Origin: Delphinus delphis
Taxonomy: Eukaryota; Chordata; Mammalia; Artiodactyla; Delphinidae
NCBI RefSeq assembly: GCF_949987515.2
Contig: NC_082692.2
Coordinates: 45,104,418-45,168,417 of the forward strand
Length of the DNA stretch: 64,000 nt
Direction: 5' to 3'
Shown here: in pieces, positions 56,406 to 64,000 of the stretch
Numbering within the stretch: the stretch's first letter is position 1
How the letters are laid out: each line of letters starts with the position of its first letter
The notes under the pieces: generated by a model
Told to the model about the DNA's origin: nothing
Seen by the model: only the letters and a program-made list of their open reading frames with translations
Database searches by the model: none
Position numbers and translations under genes: made by a program

Positions 56406-56444
56406 GCCTCTACTTATTTTTTTTTTTTTGCCTCTACCTATTTT
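56406..56444 (-). mobile_element. Poly(T)-only insertion with target-like duplication
   Basis: GCCTCTACTTATTTT (56406-56420) and GCCTCTACCTATTTT (56430-56444) are 15-bp direct repeats with one mismatch, separated only by T residues (56417-56429 are all T). This looks like a retrotransposition that copied only the poly(A) tail, in minus orientation. Local duplication by slippage is the alternative. Confidence 0.55.
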
Positions 56445-57984
56445 ATCTCACTTTACATTGCTCAAAATTACTTGAATTATTATTATTATTGCCATTGTTA
56501 TTGTTACTCACAAAACAGTAAGATGACAGAAAGTTAAGTTTGGAAAAGAGAACAAACCAACTAGAATTCCATTACTCTTACTGTTAACAATTAGAGTTGG
56601 AGAGATTATTTTCTGTTTTTAATTGAATGCATACTTATTTTATTTTTATATACTGCATTGTTGAAATTTGAATGTTCTTAACATTTGATAATTTATTTAA
56701 TTTTTATAATTACAAAAAATGTCTTACAAATACCAAACTTCTTGTGTTAGACAAGGGTATTTAATTTGGAAAACTTTAGCTCATTTGGGTTACACAAAAA
56801 AGGGATAATATAGTGATATTAAATTTTTATTTAAAATTAATTGATATATGGTTAGGGATAGTAACACCTAAGTTATACTTAATAAAATCACATTACTTAG
56901 TGTAAATAAAATAATTTAAAGGATCTTGGATTTATTTTAAAATATGCTATTCCTAAAGCTTATATTTTCATAAAAGGATCACAATTGATAAATTACAGTA
57001 GAGAAATGAATGTAAATGTTCTCGGTTTTTGTATGATGTGCCCAGACAGACTGACATTTTGATTGTTACTTCAGAAATCTTGTGTGTTTGTATGTCATTG
57101 GCTCAGGTTAGAGGTTGAATGCTGGTCTAAGTTTTTATCTGTAAACATACACATTATAGGATAATGCTGTACATACAATAATGATGTCTCAAGCATACAT
57201 GAATGACGAAATCCACTTACGTTAAATCTCAAGAGATGGGGAGAAACTGGGATTTTTGTTTCCTTCTTGACAGACACATTCATCCTATTCATCTTGGCAA
57301 CCCCTGGTTCCTGCAGTGTCTCCAGGCCAGCAGTGCTGGATGTGCAGAATTCAACCATGGATGGCAAAACATGGGTAATATCAGTTTTGATGTAATGGTA
57401 TGAGCTCACGAATAAGGAAGATAAGGGATGTTTCTGGGTACTGAAAGACAATTATCTGCTTATTTTAACCTCATATACCAGATATTTCCAGATATTTTTC
57501 CTTGATGGATATTCGGTTTCCCCTTAATAATTTTTCCTGACTCTTCCTTTTCATTAGTCTTGTCTGGGAAGTTTAGATAAATCTGTCAACATAGCAGCTG
57601 ACTTTATGTTGTATGTTGTGTCTGATATATGCTTGCTTTTGTGATCACTCTGATTGCTATTATTGCCGCCAAATAATTTTAATACTAGATTCTCCTTGCT
57701 CTGTAAAACTAATTATTTTTATATCAGTTCTGCCTAGGAAGTTGGGTTACAACCCGCAGAACACACATGAATAATAGAACTGCAGGTTTACCCTTACAAA
57801 ATAAATAGTTTCTATATAGGGAAGAAACGGTCATAGCACACAGAGAGTATGAGTTTTGAGGGTGTTCAGATGTTTATGGAAAGCAGGGAAGTTCCCCTCA
57901 CTCTGTCCTCTTTAATCGTTGGTTGATAGCTTCAAAAAATTCTTTAAATCTTCATCTCTTTTGTTTTAAGGTGATAGTTTATGT
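56445..57984. other. Anonymous sequence
   Basis: Nothing recognised. A 118-codon minus-strand open frame (57095-57451) has no known domain or clear exon boundaries. Confidence 0.42.
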
Positions 57985-57999
57985 AAAAATCAATTCCCG

Positions 58000-58203
58000 G
58001 GCTTCCCTGGTGGTGCAGTTGTTGAGAGTCCGCCTGCCGATGCAGGGGACACAGGTTCGTGCCCCGGTCTGGGAAGATCCCACATGCCGCGGAGCGGCTG
58101 AGTCCGTGAGCCATGGCCGCTGAGCCTGCGTGTCCGGAGCCTGTGCTCTGGAACGGGAGAGGCCACAACAGTGAGAGGCCCACGTACCGCAAAAAAAAAA
58201 AAA
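58000..58203 (+). mobile_element. CHR-2-type SINE, young
   Basis: Sense CHR-2 close to its consensus: GCTTCCCTGGTGGTGCAG, GGTTCGTGCCCCGGTCTGGG, GCCGCGGAGCGGCTGAG, CACAACAGTGAGAGGCCC, an uninterrupted A-tail from 58191, and CpG sites retained. A perfect 15-bp duplication, AAAAATCAATTCCCG, lies at 57985-57999 and 58204-58218. Confidence 0.95.
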
Positions 58204-58218
58204 AAAAATCAATTCCCG

Positions 58219-58714
58219 TGCCATCATATGACTAGGACAAATTTAATTCAGCAGAGCAGTTCTGTTATAAAATAACATTTGTTGATCACCCCTGTGTCTT
58301 ATGAACCAGAAGTACTATGTCCTGGACATATCCCAGTAAACTAACTGATATCCAAGCACTTGAGAGAATCTGGTGGTTTCAAATACTGGACAATAAAAAT
58401 TCTCATATGTAATGTAATAACTGTATACACGAGGGAAAGGACGCTTAATAATATTTAAAGTTTACTATAACAAAGAGATGCTCTGTAAATATTAATTGTA
58501 ATATTAGCCGTATTTGTCTTTAGATCAGATAAGCTGCTTTTCATTAAAGAGAGAAATGATTACTCCATTTTAATATTATATTTAATGTTTTAAAATAGCA
58601 ACAACTTATTGATTTGTTTTTCTATGCCCAGTACTTTACATAAAATCTTTGTACTTTTTCCCCTATTACATCAGTTAATGCATTCTTATTGTAATAATTC
58701 TGGAAATTTCTTGA
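58219..58714. other. Anonymous AT-rich sequence
   Basis: Nothing recognised. Confidence 0.45.
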
Positions 58715-59260
58715 AAATATAGTGAAGACCACAAAAATCACCAATAACTCCATCACTGAAAGAGACTCATGATAAAAATTTTGGTATAGCTCTTTCAGGT
58801 ACTTTTTCCATGCATAGTCTACACATATATTGGCAATTTAAATGAAATTAGTAACACAGTGTACTGTATTCTACTGTTTTTCATTGAATCAATTAATCAT
58901 TTTTTCCATTAATTTACTAAGTATTTTTTGAAAATGCTCCTGGGTTTAAATATTCTGCCACATTTTTAGTGGCTGCATGGTGTACTATTTTCCGGAGGCA
59001 TGGTAATCTGTTCAATCAGGTACTGTTGGTCTTCTCTGGTGATCACACTTTGAGTCACTATGAACAATGCTGGGTGATTTTCTAAAATTGGAATTGCTCT
59101 GTTAAGTGTGTACATATTTTAAAGATAGTAGAATATGTTTCCAAAAAGCTTTCCAAGAAGGTTGTGTCAAGTTAAATTGCATGAAATTGTCTATGAAAGT
59201 ATCCATTTCCCAGTAGTCTAGTAAATATTGTCAATAAAAAGTATTTCCATTAGTCTTAAT
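58715..59260 (-). mobile_element. Ancient LINE-1 (L1M) 3' end
   Basis: Antisense ancient L1 3' end: TTTCCATGCATAGTCTACAC, TTAGTGGCTGCATGGTGTAC, TATGAACAATGCTGGG, GGAATTGCTCTGTTAAGTG, CCAAAAAGCTTTCCAAGAAG. The order follows L1M-type 3' ends; highly diverged. Confidence 0.65.
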
Positions 59261-59491
59261 TCATAGTTTTATGCTTAAAAGCAGGGTTGATTATTTTTCA
59301 TGTTTAGCACACTTAAGATTTTCTGTTAGTGCTTACTTGATTATATGTTTTACCCATTTTAATTGAATTCATCTTTTTCACAGTACTGTGAGAAATATCC
59401 TGATGTATTAAGTATCATATTAAGCCCTCTAGCACTCTTATATATGGGTTTAATATTTTCAGTTTATTTGCTTTTAGCTCTTGATTTTTAA

Positions 59492-61581
59492 TCCATTTGG
59501 GGGTTATTTTTGAGTATGGTGTTAGGGAGTGTTCTAATTTCATTCTTTTACATGTATCTGTCCAGTTTTCCCAGCACAACTTATTGAAGAGACTGTCTTT
59601 TCTCCATTGTTTATCCTTGCCTCCTTTGTTATAGATTAGTTGACCATAGGTGTGTGGTTTATCTCTGGGCTTTCTATCCTGTTCCATTGATCTGTTTCTG
59701 TTTTTTGTGCCAGTATCATATTGTCTTGATTACTGTAGCTTTGTAGTATAGTCTGAAGTCAGGGAGTCTGATTCCTCCAGCTCCGTTTTTTTACTTCAAG
59801 GTTGCTTTGACTATTCAGGGTCTTTTTTGTCTCCATACAAATTTTAAGATTTTTAGTTCTAGTTCTATAAAAAATGCCATTGGTAATTTGATAGGGATTG
59901 CATTGACACTCCCTTCTGGCTTGTAGACTTTCTGCTGAGAAATCAGCTGTTAACCTTATGGGAGTTCCCTTGTATGTTATTTATTGTTTTTCCCTTATTG
60001 CTTTTAATACTTTTTCCTTGTCTTTAATTTTCGTCAGTTTGATTACTATGTGTTTCAGCATGTTTCTCCTTGGGTTTATCCTGCCTGGGATTCTCTGTGC
60101 TTCCTGGACTTGCGTGGCTATTTCCTTTCCCACGTTAGGGCAGTTTTCGACTATAATCTCTTCAAATATTTTCTCAGGTCCTTTCTCTCTTCTCCTTCAG
60201 GGACCCCATAATGCAAATGTTGGTGCATTTAATGTTGTCCCAGAGGTCTCTTAAGTTGTTTTCATTTCTTTTCATTCTTTATTCTTTATTCTGTTGTGAA
60301 GCAGTAAATTCCACCACCTGTCTTCCCGGTCACTTATCCATTCTTCTGCCTCAGTTATTCTGCTATTGATTCCTTCTAGTGTATTTTTCATTTTAGTTAT
60401 TGTATTCTTCATCCCTGTTTGTGCTTCAATTCTTCTAGGTGTTTGTTCTTAATTCTTCTAGGTCTTTGTTAAACATTTCTTGCATCTCTTCAATCATTGC
60501 CTCCATTCGTTTTCCAAGGTCCTGGATCATCTTCACTATCATTATTCTGAATTCTTTTTCTGGAAGGTTGCCTATGTCCACTTCATTTAGTTGTTTTTCT
60601 GGGGTTTTATCTTGTTCCTTCATCTGGTACATAGTCCTCTACCTTTTCATTCTGTCTATCTTTCTGTGAATGTGAGTTTTGTTCCACAGGCTGCAGGATT
60701 GTAGTTCTTATTGCTTCTGCTGTCTGCCCTCTGGTGGATGAGGCTATCTAAGAGGTTTGTGCAAAGCTTCCTGATGGGAGGGACTGGTGGTGGGTAGAGC
60801 TGGTTGTTGTTCTGGTGGGCAGAACTCAGTAAAACTTTAATCTGCTTGTCTGCTGTTGGGTGGGGCTGAGTCCCGTCCCTGTTGGTTTTTTGGCCTGAGG
60901 TGACCCAACCCTGGAGCCTACAGGCTCTTTGGTGGGGTTAATGGTGGACTCTGGGAGAGGGCTCACGCCAAGGAGTACTTCCCAGAACTTCTGCTGCCAG
61001 TGTCCTTGTCCCCGTGGTGAGCCACAGCTGCCCCCCGCCTCAGCAGGATACCCTCCAACACTAGCAGCTAGGTCTGGTTCAGTCTCCTATGGGGTCATTG
61101 CTCCTTCCCCCTGGCTCCTGATATGCACACTACTTTGTGTGTGCCCTCCAAGAGTGGAGTCTCTGTTTTCCCCAGTCCTGTCAAATTCCTGCAATCAAAT
61201 CCTGCTAGCTTTCAAAGTCTGATTCTCTAGGAATTCCTCCTCCCATTGCCAGACCCCCAGGTTGAACTCCAGGTTCTGAGCCTGGTGTGGGGCTCAGAAC
61301 CTTCACTCCAGTGGGTGGACTTCTGTGGTATAATTGTTCTCCAGTTTGTGAGTCACCCACCCAGCAATTATGGGATTTGATTTTATTGTGATTGCACCCC
61401 TCCTACCATCTCATTGTGGCTTCTCCTTTGTCTTTGTATGTGGGGTATCTTTTTTGGTGAGTTCCAGTATCTTCCTGTCGATGATTGTTCAGCAATTAGT
61501 TGTGATTCCAGTGCTCTCACAAGAGGGAGTAAGCACATGTCCTTCTACTCTGCCATCTTAAACCAATCTCCCCTTATGTTG
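59492..61581 (-). mobile_element. Internally deleted, 3'-truncated LINE-1 (L1-D) with target duplication
   Basis: A 2.09-kb antisense L1. Minus-strand order: 5' UTR 61581-60651; ORF1 from 60650 to a junction near 59906; then a jump into ORF2 that ends at about 59492 without the C-terminus, 3' UTR or A-tail. The flanks GCTCTTGATTTTTAA (59477-59491 and 61582-61596) are a perfect 15-bp direct repeat. Compared with L1-A, about 2.7 kb (end of ORF1, endonuclease, reverse transcriptase) is missing at the internal junction. The ORF1 start keeps a 65-codon frame (60632-60435) with LPEKEFRIMIVKMIQ. Confidence 0.88.
61552..61559 (-). promoter_or_regulatory. YY1-type motif at the L1-D 5' end
   Basis: GCCATCTT (AAGATGGC in the L1 sense), about 22 nt inside the element. 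Function inferred from human L1. Confidence 0.55.
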
Positions 61582-61729
61582 GCTCTTGATTTTTAAATAT
61601 ACAAGTTAATTTTTGTAAGTAAAGTCTATCAACCTCTTTTGTTATGCTTTCTGTTTCTGTGTCTATGCTTAAAATGTCTTCCTTATCAGATCAGAATAAT
61701 AGAAATTAACACTTTCTTTTAGTACTTTT

Positions 61730-62480
61730 TGATTTCATGGTTGTACTTTTTAATATATTGGAAATTGATTTTAGTGTGGGTGGTAGAGTATTTTCTGAGT
61801 TCACAGTAGGGGACTGAAGAATACATTTCTGTTGACATCATTTGTGAATGTCAGCAGGACTAAGTACAGACTGCCTGGGTTCAATTTTTTTCACTCAAAA
61901 TTCTGTAGATGCTTCTCCATTATGTCCTACTCTTTAATGAAGATAGCTTGATTTTCCTTCTTTTTTTTTTAACATGAAATCTATTTCCTCATTGGATACA
62001 TATGAATCATCATTTATTTTTAAAGTTGAAAAATTTACCAAGATATCTTCATGTGCTGGCCTATTTTCATTATTTTTGCTTTAATTATGATAAGTTCTTT
62101 TTAATATGTAGATTCATATATATTTTCTAGGTTCAGGAAAGTTTTCTTGTATTATAAATTTTTGTACTATTTTGGTTCCATTTGTTCTTTTCCCCTCCAA
62201 TTATATGTAATGGTGAATCACTTTCCTACATATCTACTACTTTCTTTTATAGTTTTTATCTCTTAATTATTTTTTCTGAATTATAGGTAAAATTCTAAAG
62301 TTTTTTCCAATTAGATTTTTTGCTCTGTTTATTCTGATCTTCAGTACTTCTAGGACCTTCAATTTAAATTCAATGACTATTTTTTTATGTCTTTAAAATC
62401 TTGCTTTAACTTATCCAGCTACTTTACCTCTCAGCAAGATGGCCTTGCAGTTTAGACTGTTTTCTTATCAGTTCATCTTT
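61730..62480 (-). mobile_element. Possible HAL1/L1M ORF1-region fragment
   Basis: Blocks such as AGGTTCAGGAAAGTTTTCTT, ATTTTGGTTCCATTTGTTC and TTTTTTGCTCTGTTTATTCT resemble the antisense ORF1/5' region of HAL1 or L1M elements. Diverged, ends not defined. Confidence 0.4.
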
Positions 62481-62640
62481 GGTCTCCTCTCTTTTTGCAC
62501 ACATTTACATTAAAAAAAATTGAGGACATAAAGACAACACATACCTCTGTTTCCAGTGACATGGTTATGCTTTTATTTTATGCTATCAAATATTTTTATT
62601 TGTTCCCCTTTTTTTCCCTTTTCTTTAAGAAAGAGCAATA

Positions 62641-63229
62641 CTATTTACAATAGCCAGGACGTGGAAGCAACCTAAGTGTCCATCAACAGATGAATGGATA
62701 AAGAAAATGCAGCACATATATACAGTGGAATATTACTCAGTCATAAAAAGAAATGAAATTGAGTTATTTGTAATGAGGTGGATGGACTTCGAGTCTGTCA
62801 TACAGAGTGAAGTAAGTCAGAAAGAGAAAAACAAATACCATATGCAAACACATATATGGAATCTAAAAAAAAAAAAAAGGTTCTGAAGAACCTAGGGGCA
62901 GGACAGGAATAAAGACATAGAGAATGGACTTGAGGACACGGGGAGGGGCAAGTGTAAGCTGGGATGAAGTGAAAGAGTGGTATGGACATATATACACTAC
63001 CAAATGTAAAATAGATAGCTAGTGGGAAGAAGCTGCATAGCTCAGGGAGATCAGCTCAGTGCTTTGTGTCCACCTAGAGGGGTGGGATATGGCGGGTAGG
63101 AGGGAGGCTCAAGAAGGAGGGTTATGGGGATATATGTATATGTATAGCTGATTCACTTTGCTATATAGAAGAAACTAACACACCATTGTAAAGAAATTGT
63201 ACTCCAATAAAGATGTTACAAAAAAAAAA
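62641..63229 (+). mobile_element. 5'-truncated LINE-1 3' end
   Basis: Sense L1: CTATTTACAATAGCCAGGAC, ATGGAATATTACTCAG-type sequence, ACAGAGTGAAGTAAGTCAG, the ORF2 end near 62869, then a 3' UTR ending CTCCAATAAAGATGTTAC and A10. The flanks AAGAGCAATA (62631-62640) and AGGAGCGATA (63229-63238) match at 8 of 10. Similar to the L1 3' end at 2400-3022. Confidence 0.92.
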
Positions 63230-63563
63230 GGAGCGATATATCTAGGGCCACCCTGTACTCCAAATGGTCAGTGATAACACAATATGTATACCAGAGATAT
63301 CTCCAGTTCAGACTGAAGAAGAGATGCCTCTGAGTTATGTACATCTCAGAGAACATGGAGAAGCTGAGGTTTGTCTCTTTCATTGACCATCCATCTTGGC
63401 ATATCCTGGAATGGGATCACTAATCTCAGATTCTTCAAAGGCCAATGGTTCAGACTGTACAACCCCAAGGCTGGATTGATTAGATTATACCAGTATTGTC
63501 ATAAGTCCTTGAATCTGGTATAAACCCAGCAGCATCATGTCACATATTTTAGAAAAGGGTATA

Positions 63564-63784
63564 CAGTTTACCTGTGAACAACACAGGTTTGAACTGCATG
63601 GGTTTACTTAATATGAATTTTTTCAAAAAATACGCACCATGGTACCACATGGCAGATCTGTGGGTGGTTGAATCCTGTGATGCAGAAACAGGATATAGAG
63701 GGCTGACTGTAAAGTCATACTCAGATTTTTGAGACTACATGCGTGTTGGTAGACCTAATCCCTGCATTGTTCAAGGGTCAACTT
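63564..63784 (+). mobile_element. MER2-type non-autonomous Tigger element
   Basis: Near-complete element with inverted ends (CAGTTTACCTGTGAACAAC ... GTTCAAGGGTCAACTT) next to TA dinucleotides, the Tc1/mariner target. The interior matches the family: TTTGAACTGCATGGG, TTTTTTCAAAAAATACGCAC, GTGGTTGAATCCTGTGATG, GGGCTGACTGTAAAG. Related to the fragment at 11308-11477. Confidence 0.82.
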
Positions 63785-63884
63785 TACTTGCACATTTGAG
63801 ACCTAACTTCTAAGTTAGGTCTTCTAGGACCTAAAACTTCTAAGTTTTAATGAGATTACTTAGCACTTTCAGTGACTTACTATG

Positions 63885-64000
63885 GTCTTTCAATTTAATT
63901 ATTATATTGTTATATTTTGTTATTATATAATAACATATTATATAATATTGTTATATAAATTATATTATATATTTTTGTTATATTGTCATATTATATGGTT
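63885..64000. repeat. AT-only palindromic low-complexity sequence
   Basis: Almost pure A/T with TTATATAA-type units, containing the perfect 16-bp palindrome GTTATTATATAATAAC at 63919-63934. It runs to the end of the window. Confidence 0.8.

Noticed and set aside
57095..57451. 118-codon minus-strand open frame
   Set aside because: No known domain and no supporting exon signals. Kept only as anonymous sequence.

Overview
This window is mammalian nuclear DNA, almost certainly from a cetacean. The main evidence is nine copies of the CHR family of tRNA-Glu-derived SINEs: seven of the short CHR-2 type, characteristic of whales and dolphins, and two of the longer CHR-1 type. They sit among LINE-1, MIR, L2, MaLR/ERV LTRs and old DNA transposons (MER1, MER2, MER5). 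I find no convincing host protein-coding gene, no functional RNA gene, and no prokaryotic or CRISPR feature. The longer open frames are decayed LINE-1 ORFs or chance translations of repeats. The window is best read as intergenic or deep-intronic sequence. By my boundaries about half of it is recognisable transposon.

Layout. 1-3.5 kb: a CHR-1 SINE, a CHR-2 SINE, a 5'-inverted LINE-1 and another CHR-2. 3.5-14.8 kb: mostly anonymous sequence with SINEs, a MER5-like piece, a MER2 fragment and an L2 fragment. 14.8-15.45 kb: a complete MER1-type hAT element with its 8-bp target duplication. 16.5-20.95 kb: old L1M, L2/MIR pieces, a short L1 3' end, a tailless CHR-2 and an MLT1 solo LTR. 22.15-29.72 kb: a full-length minus-strand L1 (L1-A). 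29.75-31.77 kb: two old plus-strand L1 3' ends. 32.6-33.4 kb: an ERV LTR with a SINE inserted in its TATA region. 35.9-36.6 kb: a MER5 and a 56-bp L1 5'-end insertion. 37.9-42.8 kb: an older L1 lacking its 3' end (L1-C). 44.2-51.35 kb: a second full-length minus-strand L1 (L1-B), inserted into an MLT1 LTR that resumes at 51.35 kb. 51.8-52.4 kb: an ERV LTR. 53-58.2 kb: old L1, MIR and L2 pieces, a poly(T)-only insertion and a young CHR-2. 58.7-61.6 kb: old L1M, then an internally deleted, 3'-truncated L1 (L1-D). 61.7-63.8 kb: HAL1/L1M-like sequence, an L1 3' end and a MER2 element.

What stands out is not a gene system but how the retrotransposons inserted. Three insertions keep target-site duplications yet lack the 3' end and poly(A) tail that normal target-primed reverse transcription starts from: a SINE at 20.07 kb, a 56-bp L1 5' end at 36.55 kb and an L1 at 59.49 kb. 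One locus (56.41 kb) shows the opposite: duplicated target flanks around nothing but poly(T). The two full-length L1s carry 5' UTRs of 2.0-2.4 kb with a pyrimidine-rich tract, roughly twice the length in the two older copies. Both have lost their reverse-transcriptase active-site aspartates and are inactive.

Family names come from memory of consensus sequences, not from a database search. Boundaries supported by target-site duplications are precise; the others are approximate by tens of bases.
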